Source: Aporrectodea caliginosa
Taxonomy: Eukaryota; Annelida; Clitellata; Crassiclitellata; Lumbricidae
DNA length: 64,000 nt
Direction of reading: 5' to 3'
Assembly: GCA_020284085.1 (NCBI GenBank)
Contig: JACEVL010000201.1
Coordinates: 973,094 to 1,037,093, forward strand
In this document: piece after piece, positions 21,706 to 32,804 of the stretch
Position numbering within the stretch: position 1 is the first letter of the stretch
Layout: each line of letters starts with the position of its first letter
Position numbers and translations under genes: made by a program
The notes under the pieces: generated by a model
What the model saw: only the letters and a program-made list of their open reading frames with translations
What the model was told of the DNA's origin: nothing
The model's database searches: none

Positions 21706-22575
21706 GTACGGCAATTCAAATGTCTGTCCCCTTTCTCGTCAGTTTAATTTACTTACTTACTTACATTTCTAATTACAATTAATAAATTGAGTCCAGTTTT
21801 TCAGCTAGCAGTTCGATACTTGGACCATCTTCCGTAATATGCCATTCGATATTTGGCCCCTCTTCCGTAAAAGGCCATTCGATACTTGGTCCCTCTTCCG
21901 TAATAGTCCATTCGATACTTGGTCCCTCTTCCGTAAAAGGCCATTCGATACTTGGTCCCTCTTCCGTAAAAGGCCATTCGATACTTGGTCCCTCTTCCGT
22001 AATAGTCCATTCGATACTTGGTCCCTCTTCCGTAATAGTCCATTCGATACTTGGTCCCTCTTCCGTAAAGGCCATTCGATACTTTGTTCCGTGTTCCGTA
22101 AAAGGCCATTCGACACTCAATTGGTCCCTCTTCCGTAATAGGCCATTCGATACTTGGTCCCTCTTCCATGAAAGGTCATGCGATACTTGGTCCCGCTTCC
22201 GTAAAAGGCCATTCAATACCTTGGCTCGATGACGTCTGCTGCGATTAAGGGCTTAACTTTACAAATTCGTGGTGACCATTCCCCTCCTCCCCCCATTTCC
22301 TTCCCCCTCCCTTTCCCTTCCCTCTCACTCCTCTTTCCCTCGTCTTCCCCATATGCGAATTTCACTTGTCGGTCACTCGCAGATAACAAAGCAATTCTGT
22401 TTCACAACTGTTTACGCAAGAATACACCGCCGTTAACTATAGCTATCGTTATTTGAACTTGCTCCAAACCAAAATAACCCAGTCATGTCGCAAGTACGGT
22501 AATTCAAATGTCTGTCCCCTTTTTCCTAAGCTGAATTTACTTGGTTACTTACTTACTTAAATTTCTAATTACAAA
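21706..22575. repeat. Direct repeats (~85 bp) bracketing a 33-bp minisatellite
   Basis: GTACGGCAATTCAAATGTCT through TAATTACAATT (21706-21790) recurs, diverged, at 22493-22575. The matching continues into AGTCCAG/CTCTGG and AGCAGTTCG/GAACAGTTGCC. It flanks the tandem array in TRPC intron D-E, suggesting a duplicated host unit. Confidence 0.75.
21812..22222. repeat. 33-bp minisatellite, about 12 copies
   Basis: Unit of the type TTCGATACTTGGTCCCTC followed by TTCCGTAAAAGGCCA. Because 33 is a multiple of 3, several frames on both strands stay open (for example EEGPSIEWPFT repeats). These frames are artefacts, lying within an intron. Copies differ at AAAGG/ATAGT and a few substitutions. Confidence 0.93.
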
Positions 22576-24196
22576 ATTGACTCTGGTTTCAGAAATACAG
22601 CGAACAGTTGCCATGGTAACAATTATTTTATCGAATGAGAACGCGGAATTTCCAATTCCAATGCATTCCGTTGCCATGGTGGTCAATTGCACGTAATTCT
22701 GGCAAATTAAGTGTGTAGGCCCTAAGGATGTTTTATAAATGCCGGAGCTCGTATTGGTTTTAATCATTAAACGTTCAATTTAAAAGTCCATGTTACGGTA
22801 GATTATAATACGTGTCGACAGTGCCGTAACAGTTTCCGTGTTTAAGTTTCTATTTCAAACAATCATATATATATACATAGTTACTTTTCAACGGCCGGCA
22901 TATTTGGTGCGAACAGGAATCTTATATGTCCATCAGTTGGCGGGTGGGCCCTCTTCATGGATATGCATGGCTGCAATTAAAACTCTCGGTTATTATTTAT
23001 AGCCAACTGACGGGAGCCTCAATCCCTTTTGCCATATTATCATGTATCCATTTTAACACTTTAACGACGACAGTGCATAAAAGCGACTGGATATCCAATG
23101 CATCTAGTCATTAAAGTGTTAAACAGCTTGTAGCTGTATCTACAATATACAATAAGTTTGCTTCTATTCAATCTCTCAAACCTGTCTAAACAAACGGGAG
23201 CTGGAGAAGCAAAATAGAAGAATTTAACTCGGAGTGTAACCATGGTTGTGACGTAGTAGCCTCTTCATTTTCTTAAACTATGAGGAGCGATGGCCATTCC
23301 TCCACTTCACAATAGCCTATGGTCTTCCTACAGAAAATATTGCGCAAGATTTATAGGCCTGTTGGCATCAGAATCTTCGTCCAGCAATTATTAGTGACAC
23401 AAGTCATGATGACAATATTATTGTAGCCTACTGCAAAGCCGCCAGCTGTGTGGACTTTCGATGATAAAACTAAGAGAGGCGAGGCATTCCGTTTTCAAAA
23501 TGGCCTCGACCCAGAAGTAATACAATGGAGAAACGTGAGTCCTGTCAATTAAGTTAACTCAATCTGACGGACTACGTACGTCATGCGTTGTAATACTTCT
23601 TAGAACAGGTTATTTTTGTGGAGTTACTTTACTTGCTGAGTAAATTGACATTTTGCATCAAGTATTAAAGTTGATGAACTGAAAAATTTCACTGGAAGTA
23701 CAGTTTTTGAATTCATATCAGAATTTCTCGACAGCGAATCTTTGTGATGTCAGTGATCAACGTAGTGAAAGATTTCCACCAACATGGAAATACCAGTTCT
23801 GTTATGCTGGCTGACAACTGCTAGACATAATCATTGACTAGAGAAGCTTCTGACAGTGTTAAAAACAGGCAAATAAGACACAAATCGATTTTAGTGTTTG
23901 TACAATTGACAATGCAAGTGCAGTGCAGCTGTATGAGAAGACACGATGTTGCATATTTCCACGCATACTATTATATGGGGTACAGCTTTCTCAGAAAAAA
24001 ATAACTTTACACTCAAATTCCGATACTGCTACTTTATTCAGCGCAGCTAAATCTATTTTTAACAAAATAATTAAACATAAGGCCTATCTCTGTTCTGAAT
24101 TTTCACAGCGTAATCTTGCTTCATTAATCATACACTTGAGACCATTTTGCTGAATTTGGGTAGATGTGTGTTATGTTTGAAATGAAGCGAACCTAC

Positions 24197-24364
24197 CAGG
24201 GAACGGGGTGCCAGAATGTAGACGAACGACAGCATTGGATAGAGCAGAACGACAAGACCGATGACTAGAGTCTGAAGGACTGCAGACCGAGTCTTGAGCA
24301 GTTTGTAGAAGTCTCGATACCAAAGCGTCGTCAGCTTCTTCTGGCAACTGGGATGCGCTACAAA
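24197..24364 (-). CDS. TRPC channel, exon D (pre-S1 and first hydrophobic helix)
   Basis: Acceptor ttggtgtag|TTTG; donor CCCTG|gtaggt. It reads FVAHPSCQKKLTTLWYRDFY, then KLLKTRSAVLQTLVIGLVV and LLYPMLSFVYILAPRSL. FVAHPxCQ with a following W-Y is a TRPC signature. YILAP ends the first hydrophobic helix. The overlapping minus-strand frame MTPYRTLQ... is a shadow. Phase 0 at both ends. Confidence 0.94.
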
Positions 24365-24833
24365 CTACACCAAATTGCACGAATTGCTGCAGTTTCATTG
24401 ACACTATTTTGTAGTGGCTCTCAAACAGCTGAATATCCAACTTCTTTACTTGCTTACCTGACGGATGAATTTGACCTCTCTGTAATGTCCTATATGGCGT
24501 CATAAAGTAGCCTAATGGATGGTTGAGCCATAAGAGATAAGTAAATCTCTACAACTGTAGGCAGGTAACGGAAGGTCACACAAAACAGGCAAGGAGGCCA
24601 TTATTATAAAACGTGAACTGCATGTGCTTAACATACGCTTAGGCCTAGAGTAATCATGCCAGAAAGTGTAGCCCTAAGTAAAGTTATGTACCACATTTAT
24701 TCACACGCCTTTAGAATCGTGATTCCGAGGTCGAGAAATCATTTGCCTGGAGCACAAACAACAGTAGTACACCTTTTGAGGTCTCAGAAACCTACTATAG
24801 CTATTAGGCATTGCCAAAAAGACAGTATATAAT

Positions 24834-25700
24834 TTAACATAACATAACAAGGGTTTTAAGTTGTTCACAAGACGTTTAGTCTGTGTTAGACACTGCAAAT
24901 TGACCGGGAAAGCCATTTCCCCTAGCTTCCTCTTAAAGTCGTGACTTTGTTCACTAAGACAGTAGGCCTACTATAATCCAAGCCATTCCACGTCTATAAC
25001 TCTTGCACGGAAAAATTTCTGCCCCAATGTTCCTTTTGGCTTCTTGTATAACTTAATTTATATAGTGCCTTGTTTTGCGTTAATTAAAAAAATATCTCCT
25101 ACTGTAGTGCTTCCTTTGGGGTCGTCCATTAATTATGTCAACAAAATAGGGGGTTTGGAAAAGTTTGACAGTTGTTGACAAGGGGAGGGGGTTCGGTAAA
25201 AGTTGACGTCAACAAATTTTTTCCAATGAATCAACACAGACCCTTCCAAATGGTAGCGAAAACATTAAGTAATGCTAAAAATGTATAAAGTGCTTATGTT
25301 TAATACTACTAAAAAGCTGGTAATAAACTAAACTCATATATTTTGAAATTCGAGATTGCATTTTTTTAGTGTAAAACAATTTGAAAAAATGATTCATTGT
25401 ATTGAGCCATTGTGTTTCTTTTTTTAGGGGGGGGTTCTGGGATTGTTGACATAATTTTTAGGGGTCCGTCAATGTTTGACAGTTGTTGACAAAGGGGGTC
25501 AAAAACTGCCTAAAATTTGTTGACATAATTAATGGACGACCCCTTTCCAATGATAATCTCGTAAGCTTCGGTTAGATCTCCTCTGCTCCTCCTTCTCTCG
25601 AATCATCGAATGTTAGTCCACACCTTTTCAATGTTTCTTCATAGCTCAAATCCTTGTAGCCCAAATCATTTTTGCGTTTGCTGTCCTGGAAGGCGATGTG
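24834..25700 (-). mobile_element. CR1-like LINE 3' fragment, split by a MITE-like element
   Basis: Closely similar to 59275-59680 plus 60302-60330: it shares the AACATAACATAACAAGGGTT tail, CTGCCCCAATGT, and CTCCTCTGCTCCTCCTTCTC blocks. Interrupted at 25118-25543. Frames are decayed. It lies in TRPC intron C-D in the same orientation as the gene. Confidence 0.85.
25118..25543. mobile_element. GGGGTCGTCC inverted-repeat element, copy 2 (426 bp)
   Basis: Begins GGGGTCGTCCATTAATTATG and ends with the complement. Inserted in the CR1 fragment between CTTCCTTT and TTTCCAATG, giving a 3-bp TTT duplication. Comparison with the intact CR1 at 59.6 kb (CCTCCTTTCCAGTAATA) confirms the empty site. Inverted relative to copy 1. 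Confidence 0.9.
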
Positions 25701-25929
25701 ATGCTATGCGTAATCTAATACACGATGATTTGCGTTCAGCGTGTGCAAACGAGGCCTCCCTTATATGCACGAGTCTCAGTCTCAGTGGACGATTTGCCCC
25801 CCGCCGCCCCGCGGGAGATGATGCATCGTTATACAAACACATCACGCAGTTAATTGTTGAAGGCGATGGAAAAGCATCTTCCCTCTTCTGGACGCAGATT
25901 CAAGGTGTCTGTTCTTGTAGCGGTCAGCG

Positions 25930-26290
25930 TTGGTGAGACTTACAGCAACAGAAGAGACGTGGAAAGGGCGAGAAGAATATAGGTAGAGAGGAGATGAACG
26001 GAGAAAAGTGGACGAGTTTAGGGGAGATGAATGGAAAAGAGAAGAGTGGAGAGGACATGAAAGGAGGAGAGGTGGAAAAACGGACTTCTGTTGACCTTTT
26101 GAGACGTTTCATAGTTTTCAATACAGAATGACAGACAACGATTGTGCACAGACAGCATACATAGGTCAAGCTATTCATCGTCAGGCTGATGCAGGACTGA
26201 TAGATATTGACCACGTGTTGCAGCAGCAAGATGCGGTCGATGATGAGGGCACCTGTTACCATTTAAAGACGAGGAAAGTAAGATACGTTA
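25930..26290. other. Purine-rich intronic stretch, no gene seen
   Basis: GA-rich sequence (GAGAGGAGATGAACGGAGAA and similar) with an incidental minus-strand open frame that does not resemble TRPC or any family I know. Confidence 0.5.
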
Positions 26291-26415
26291 AACGAGGAAG
26301 ATAAGGAAAAATAGCGAGAGGAATGGTAATCGCTTTAAATATATATTACAACATTAGTTCAGTAGCAGTTATGAGCGAAGGATTTGCTCAAGGTCCCTAG
26401 CTATACACAGTTATC

Positions 26416-26553
26416 CAGAGGCGAAAATCTGTACATAACTTTGGGGGCAGATTTCTTCGTGGACCGGATTTTTTATTTTGGGGACAGATAGGCCCCAGTC
26501 AAAACTTAGGGGGCACAGTTCTCCTCTATCCCCCGTGATTTACGCCACTGCTG
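26416..26553. mobile_element. Possible short hAT-type MITE
   Basis: CAGAGGCGAAAATCTG at 26416 and, inverted, CAGTGGCGTAAATCAC ending at 26553, about 138 bp. The inner sequence repeats GGGGGCA/GGGGACA. No clean target duplication. Confidence 0.4.
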
Positions 26554-26859
26554 AGTTACCATTTCAAGGGATGTGCGTTACACGGCGATCGTTCTAGCCA
26601 ATCAGCTACCGGCCTACCGCGTCACAAACGTGTGGTCCTAGCAGTTGAAGGCCATTCTCGCTGAAGTGCAACCATGAAACGCAGTCTGAGAGGCAGCCAT
26701 GGGTAAGAAGTGTTAGCGACTTCATTTTCTTAGCCTCGGCATATGAAGGCTGGTGGCAAGTCCTCTCATTCGCTCTCGGATCTTCCCAGTGTACTCAATG
26801 TATACTTGAACAAAGGCGAGAGGCGCCGCTGAAACAGAAATCGCCAAAACAATTTCTAC

Positions 26860-26933
26860 CTGCCCTGGCGGAGATTTGAAACGCCGACCTTTCGGTTAAC
26901 AGTCGTGCACGCTTAACCACTAGACAACTGCGC
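26860..26933 (-). mobile_element. tRNA-Asn-related sequence (pseudogene or SINE head)
   Basis: Reverse complement carries an A-box-like TGGTTAAGCG, an anticodon-loop-like CTGTTAACCGAAAGG (GUU, as in tRNA-Asn) and a B-box-like GTTTCAAATCTCC. The acceptor stem does not pair, so not a functional tRNA. Confidence 0.55.
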
Positions 26934-27290
26934 ATTCCCTCTTAAATTAACCATGAAGATACGAATCCCGGACTCAGATGTGACAAGCAAGCAATCTATC
27001 GCTCTGTCATCGTGCCATCTACATTAAGCTTGCCTATTCGAATGTCGCCGCCGCAATTTTATTTGTTCACTTGTAGAAAACCGATTTTCCTTGCCTAAAA
27101 TTTCCATGACGCGTCGTACTCCGTCCAAAATGTAATGCAAATGAACATTTATATGGCGCCCCTTAAAGATATCTACTCAGAAGCGGTTTGCATATCCTTT
27201 ATATAGCGCCTGATTCGTGTAGCATTTAGTGTTTGCTACTGACAACACTACTAGAGGTACTGTTAGGCAGCGTAACTATGAATACCTTAC

Positions 27291-27464
27291 CTTTTTCTCT
27301 TTGTAATCGATGGCCAGTTGCAGTCTCGCCAATTCTCCTTCCGTCTCGTTGTCCGTATCGTCTGCTGCATTCAAGATGGCGTTCAGCTCTTCGTTGCCAT
27401 GGACTTTGTCGAGCAGTTTCACTGTATAGTCGCTCAGCCTCCCAGCCAGAGCCGAATATTCTGC
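27291..27464 (-). CDS. TRPC channel, exon C (linker helices)
   Basis: Acceptor cttaacag|GCAGAA; donor AAAAG|gtaagg. It reads [20 protein letters not shown], then [20 protein letters not shown] and [14 protein letters not shown]. It matches the TRPC (EY)xxLxxxxxxxxVxLLD ... LxRLxLAIxYxQKxFVAHPxCQ helical linker. No long open frame covers it; found by homology and splice signals. Phase 0 at both ends. Confidence 0.94.
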
Positions 27465-27719
27465 CTGTTAAGGTACAGACGACAGTTCTTAACAGCTCTT
27501 AACTCTGTCTCTCACACCGTCCTAACAGTTATCATATTAATAAGAGAGCATAATAATTGTTCCTGCTGGCTACCAAATAATGTGAACAGGAGTCAAAGAC
27601 AAATGCATGAAATTCAGAGTACGTCCTCTGAAGTGCAACAGAGTCCCTCAAGATGCAATGACGATGCACCTACTGAAGGCAGAATGAGACAGATATTAGT
27701 TTCAATACAAGAACGGTAT

Positions 27720-28186
27720 TTTAAGCGCCTGATCAATCGATCAATCGATCAATCCAACCAACCACCCATCCACCCACCCACCAACCCACCCAACCACGCA
27801 TCCATTCATCAATCCATCGACCGATTCATCCATCCACCCACCCACCCATCCATCCATCCATCCATCCATCCATCCATCCATCCATCCATCCATCCATCCA
27901 TCCATCCATCCATCCATCCATCCATCCATCCATCCATCCATCCATCCATCCATCCATCCATCCATCCATCCATCCATCCATCCATCCATCCATCCATCCA
28001 TCCATCCATCCATCCATCCATCCATCCATCCATCCATCCATCCATCCATCCATCCATCCATCCATCCATCCATCCATCCATCCATCCATCCATCCATCCA
28101 TCCATCCATCCATCCATCCATCCATCCATCCATCCATCCATCCATCCATCCATCCATCCATCCATCCATCCATCCATCCATCCATA
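27720..28186. repeat. (ATCC)n tetranucleotide expansion
   Basis: A perfect run of about 85 units from about 27846 to 28186, with degenerate CCAACC/CACCC copies before it. It lies in intron B-C, starting about 40 bp beyond the exon B donor. Long open frames through it (HPSI and GWMD repeats) are artefacts. Confidence 0.97.
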
Positions 28187-28224
28187 CCACCTACGAAACC
28201 TGTAGACAGAGTTCGTCTGCTCAC

Positions 28225-28716
28225 AGTGTAGTATTTCTCCTCTTTCGCCACTTGTTGAAGTTCTTTCCGCAGTCGGAATGACGTCAGAATAGGATCATCG
28301 CTCGACAGAGATATGTAGGCTTCGCTCGACAGCGCACGATAGGCGTTCAACCGAGACCGCGCAAACTTCAGTTCGTCTCGACGCGCATGCGCCAGACAGT
28401 CCGCGCAGGCGCAGTGGCACTTGTGTGGCTTTTCGATCGTTTCTTTCTTGAGGAGCAAAGCCATGACGACCTCGAAGCGGTTCTGCTGAGAGGCGAGGAT
28501 GAGCGGAGTGATCTCCTCGGAGAACTGGTTGTCGTCGTTGAACTTGTTCTGGTAGAAGAACGCCTTGCCGTGAAGCTTCAGGTCTGCGCTGATCTCGGCG
28601 TACTTGGGGTGCTCGATGATCAGCTCAGCGATCTCTTCGTTGCCGAGGTTGATGGCCGACAGAAGGGCCTGGTAGACACGACGACGATCGACGTGGTCCA
28701 ACAACAGACGAACCAC
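28225..28716 (-). CDS. TRPC channel, exon B (ankyrin repeats and TRP_2 region)
   Basis: Acceptor gtcgtag|GTGGTT; donor TACACT|gtgagc; 164 codons in phase 0. It reads [20 protein letters not shown], an ankyrin helix pair, then [18 protein letters not shown] and [20 protein letters not shown]. The cysteine-rich TRPC signature [16 protein letters not shown] follows, then [20 protein letters not shown] and [20 protein letters not shown]. The HCxCxxC cluster with SRLNxYxALxSxxxIxLSxxDPI is diagnostic for TRPCs. Confidence 0.97.
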
Positions 28717-29039
28717 CTACGACACGAACCACGCATTCAGCCATTGATATATCGTACATACATACACATAATCAATTTAAAGTCTATTCTGGCCATTTTC
28801 TCTTATACATACATATAATATATGTAATCAATTTAGCGAAGTCTGTTCTAGACTATAGTTTAGTCTGTTCGACTTCGAGTCTTGTTTGTGGTCTAGTCTA
28901 GGAGAGTAGAGTACGTATAGTCTAATTTAACCTAGTATATTCGAACATGGCCAAATCGACCCAGACAGATATAAAATAATCCAAGCATCAATATATCAGT
29001 GCATCCATGCAGATATCGATGTGTGTGTCATACGTCCAT

Positions 29040-29400
29040 ATATCCATCCATGTATCCAGGCACCCCGTACATCCAAGCAACCATACATTCATCCATCTCT
29101 ACATCCATCTTTATATGGCAAACGATTTTGTAGTAGCAGATTTTTTGGCTATTAAGATCACATTAGTACCAGGTTAACATGTTACCATCCATCCATCCAT
29201 CCATCCCCATGTACCATACATCTAACCATCCACACATTCACCAGTCAGCATTCTGTCTCTCCATCCATCCATCCACCATTTAGTTATCTATAGTACAACC
29301 ACTATATGTATAGTATGCCATCCGTCCGCCCGTTTGTCCGTCCATCCGTCCGTCCAACTTTCCGTCCATCTGTCTGTCCGTCAATTTGTCGTCCACCCAT
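29040..29400. repeat. Degenerate ATCC/CGTC repeats in intron A-B
   Basis: Scattered short (ATCC)n and (CCGTC)n runs, a decayed relative of the 27.8-28.2 kb expansion, ending about 20 bp from the exon A donor. Confidence 0.8.
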
Positions 29401-29423
29401 CCACAAATGGTTTTATGGAGTAC

Positions 29424-29582
29424 CTCCTTGTGTTCATTGACCACCGCCAGATGGAGTGGCGTCCGGCCGAGCTGGTCAGTGTACTCGATGTTGAGGTCAG
29501 TAGCGCTGGCGATGAGATGCTTCAGTCGCGCAGCATCTCCTGTCTCCGCAGCCTGCAACAGTTCCTCCTCTCGTGCCCTACA
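29424..29582 (-). CDS. TRPC channel, exon A (first ankyrin repeat)
   Basis: Acceptor ttggttcag|TGTAGG; donor AAGGAG|gtactc; 53 codons, phase 0. It reads CRAREEELLQAAETGDAARL, then KHLIASATDLNIEYTDQLGR and TPLHLAVVNEHKE. The ExxLLxAAExGD...NxxDxLGRTxLHxAV pattern is the TRPC N-terminal ankyrin repeat. It starts mid-protein: the Met exon is upstream. Confidence 0.95.
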
Positions 29583-29699
29583 CTGAACCAAGCAAATACA
29601 AGCTGTTCACAATCCCTCCTGTCTCTCTTCTGCAGGGCGTAATTGATAACTGTACCAAAATAGCCGAGGATTGTTCAGAAAGGCTCATATGCAATGGCG

Positions 29700-30085
29700 A
29701 AGAGAATCATTTAGAAGCCTATAATATGCTCACACAGAGGTTCAGAGGTTCTTATAGACTCTAGAGGCTCAGAGGCTAACAAAGAGGCTGAGAGTCTCAT
29801 ACGGCATTAGACGCTCATATAGAAGCCTAGAAAGCGTATAGAAACGTGGAGGTTCATACAGAGGCCTAGAGGTGTCTATGGAGGCTAGACGTTCTGATAG
29901 AGGCTTAGAGGTTCTTATAGAGGCTTAGAGGTTCTTATAGAGGCTTAGCGGTTCTTATAGAGGCTTAGAGGTTCTTACAGAGACTTAGAGGCTAGCAAAG
30001 AGGCTGAGTGTCGTATAAAGAACTTCGACGCTCATACAGAAGCTAAGAAAGCGCTATAGAAGCGCGGAGGCTCGTATAGAGGCAC
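29700..30085. repeat. 20-bp minisatellite (AGAGGTTCTTATAGAGGCTT)
   Basis: About 15-18 imperfect tandem units, best preserved at 29890-29990, decaying outward into AGAGGCTGAG forms. Immediately upstream of TRPC exon A. Confidence 0.88.
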
Positions 30086-30291
30086 ATTTCCTTTAGATGA
30101 TATTACGTTGTACACACGTCCACTTTCTGCCATTCAACTCATCTCTACAAATTATTTGGGATCTAAATTAGTTTTCCAGACAGATTAAACCATTTCCAGA
30201 GCTTAGCAAAAGGCGCATCATTAAACTATTCGATCGCTAGGTCAGCCTTTCACACTATTTCCATTCACTTTATCTTTGCATCTGGAAATAG

Positions 30292-30454
30292 AATTCCAGG
30301 TAAATCATATTATTTGAAACTGGTAATGTTCATCCAAGTCGAGTGACGCGTACGGAAAGAAGTTACTCGGTTCAACCGAGTAACTTCTTTCCGTACGCGT
30401 CACTCGACTTGGATGAACATTACCAGTTTCAAATAATATGATTTACCTGGAATT
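30292..30454. repeat. Perfect 163-bp palindrome
   Basis: Centred on 30373 with 81-nt arms that pair without a single mismatch and a single unpaired centre base. Outer ends are AATTCCAGG / CCTGGAATT. I checked each base pair by hand; pairing stops at 30291/30455. Confidence 0.95.
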
Positions 30455-30543
30455 GTGCTTCAGCTAAAAAAACCTGCAACAGTTTGGATCTGAAACTGAA
30501 GACTAGCACTGACGAACTCGCGTAACAATTCGATTGCAATTAC

Positions 30544-30603
30544 CTTACGTTGGCTTAATGTACGTTCACTTACATTGCCAGATTTTACCATAACTGGCCT
30601 CAT
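30544..30603 (-). CDS. Candidate alternative first exon of the TRPC gene
   Basis: ATG at 30603 followed by 20 codons (MRPVMVKSGNVSERTLSQRK) to a donor, CGTAAG|gtaatt, in phase 0 as exon A requires. It lies 1 kb upstream of exon A. The peptide has no recognisable motif; support is position, ATG and donor only. Confidence 0.3.
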
Positions 30604-31884
30604 CTTGACTGACCTATAACTTGATTTGACCTGCCACTCTTCAATTATGTTCAATTATCACTGATGGCATTGGGGAAAGTGTTGGACAAAGTCAACATCA
30701 TTTCAACCAACTGTCTGGTGTCCACTTCCTGCTTCCTACTAACATTACTCCTTTTTTTCTTTATAGTAGCCTTTGTGTATGTAAGTTGTGAAGCGGTGTG
30801 TCTTCCTGCTTGATAAATAAACGAATATATATCATCATTAGCCCCAAGCAGTCATCACTTAAAATGCTTTGGCGTAGGCCTACTTGTGTGTATGAAGGTG
30901 TGGTGATTCTACTTGTATATATGAAGGTGTGGTGATCTAATTCGAAGAGATGCACATGCAATCGCGTATCGACAAAAACGCGGTCAAAATGAATTGTCCG
31001 TTTATCCAAACAACGGGAGTTTCTGGTTTGTTGACATTCATTAGTTCGCCGTCAATATATATCAACCCAGTTAAAACATCGTGTCATATCGAAAGGTTTA
31101 TGCGTGAACGACAATACCAAAAAGGCTTAAATGTGTAGGCCTACATCATGTCAAAATTAAGTATCGTAACCCATGCGTAAGTTCCTGGCTCACTGCTCTT
31201 AGTTTTCTCACTGCGTACACCATCAGAATTAACTGTCACAATCAACGTTTTAGTGACTGATCAACGTATAACGAGTCGACTGAGTGCCAGAACACTTGCA
31301 ACGGAAAATACCAACTGCAAAGCCTATACTGTACACAGACGGTTCTACTGTGTAGACCTAAGTTTCGAGCCTCCTCTTAGACGGTCGCTTTCTAAGAACG
31401 TAACTTATAATTGCTTATCGCCATCGAATGATGCCTTTGAAAGTGGCGTAACGTGTCAATTCGTTTACTGACATACCGCATAATAACAATAGACATATCA
31501 CATAGTAACAAAAGAAGCAAAGCAAAAAAGAAACGTGACAAGCGTGAAGTAGCTATACAATAGTCACATGTAGTAGTCAAAGGTCAGCCGAGAAGGGTCA
31601 GGTAGACCCGCTAAAGACGGCTGGCTTATTTCCATTTTAAATCAATTTTGCTAATACAATAATCTAATTTATAGTTACACAACTAGCAGAATAATTAACA
31701 TTTAAACTAATAGCTTAACTGGTTGATCAATGGTAACATGACGTTCGGGACAACACAAGGTTATCAAAATCATTAGTCCACAAAAGTCTCAAGTTGCATA
31801 CAGAGAAATATCTATTATTCAGATTTTTCTGCTCATTTACTAAGTAAGTCCTGGTCTACGGCATGACATAATATGTCGTGCGGA

Positions 31885-31945
31885 GACAGGTGATAGGTCT
31901 CCAGGTGTGAAGGTGTCCTTCACACCTGCATACCTGTCACCTGTC
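31885..31945. promoter_or_regulatory. Palindromic T-box/E-box cluster
   Basis: Nested inverted repeat: GACAGGTGATAGGT at 31885 pairs (13 of 14) with the end at 31945, and inside it CAGGTGTGAAGG (31902) pairs perfectly with CCTTCACACCTG (to 31928) around TGT. It holds two consensus T-box half-sites (AGGTGTGA, TCACACCT) and four CAGGTG/CACCTG E-boxes. Confidence 0.5.
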
Positions 31946-32804
31946 AAAGCACTCGTGGAATCAGTTGCTGCCGCAAATAGCATTTGAATGCAGGTATATA
32001 CATCGAAACGATGAACTGCAGTGCATTCCACCATCCTACATTTCACGCTATGCTACATTGCATTAACTCAAAGTTTAACTCGCAGTTTCCCGATATACAT
32101 GTAGCTCAGTGTACGCATAAGCTCTGCCAGGAAATATCGTTAATCGTCACGCATCACTGCTGCATATGGTAGGATATTTATACAGTAACAATAAACTGCA
32201 GTTCACTGCGCTATCTCACATCTGCTGCATTACTTTAACCTGACGTATAGGAGTCATATGGCTTCTCGCAATAGCTCAGTGTATTAGGCTTTAGGAACAA
32301 TGCTTTTTTATCCAGTCCGAGACCAAACGAGCCTGCAGTAAATGCGACCGTCTAATTGAGACTCGTATTCCAGCAAACGGCACGTTTTGTGTATTTTGTG
32401 GCTAAACATGAGCACAATTCACTCCGAATGGATTACCATCAATCATCTCTTCACAGTGCGCAGGCTGCGGTTCTCTTATTCGTTAATACAGCCTTTGTGG
32501 CCCTTCCTAATTCGTATCGTCCAATCTGCTCCCGATGTGCTCGTAAACTACTCCCCGATTGTATATTTGTACAGAAAAACCAATGACATCAGCTGCGCTC
32601 ACGAGCATAATAATAATAATATAATAATATCTTTTCTTTAATGAAGCGCCTGAAAAACGCACTGCGCTGTACATTTACATGTTATGACAATTAAACAATT
32701 CACAAGAACACAAGTGACAGAAGACATAAATCTTAACTACTATATATATAACAGAACAGACAGCCTGCAATACACGGCGGCGCTAATGGCAGCCTACAAA
32801 GCAT

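Noticed and set aside
21779..22216. Possible CRISPR-like array or repeat protein
   Set aside because: Units are contiguous 33-bp copies without unique spacers, in a eukaryotic intron. The ORFs exist only because 33 is divisible by 3.
25610..25936. 108-codon plus ORF
   Set aside because: Starts inside the antisense of the CR1 fragment and continues into unique intronic DNA without domain similarity.
27318..28205. Long ORFs of HPSI / GWMD repeats (up to 296 codons)
   Set aside because: Produced by the (ATCC)n microsatellite. Only the 28716-28225 part of one minus frame is real (TRPC exon B).
30460..30654. 64-codon minus ORF as a gene
   Set aside because: Only its internal ATG-to-donor segment (30603-30544) is kept, as a weak first-exon candidate.
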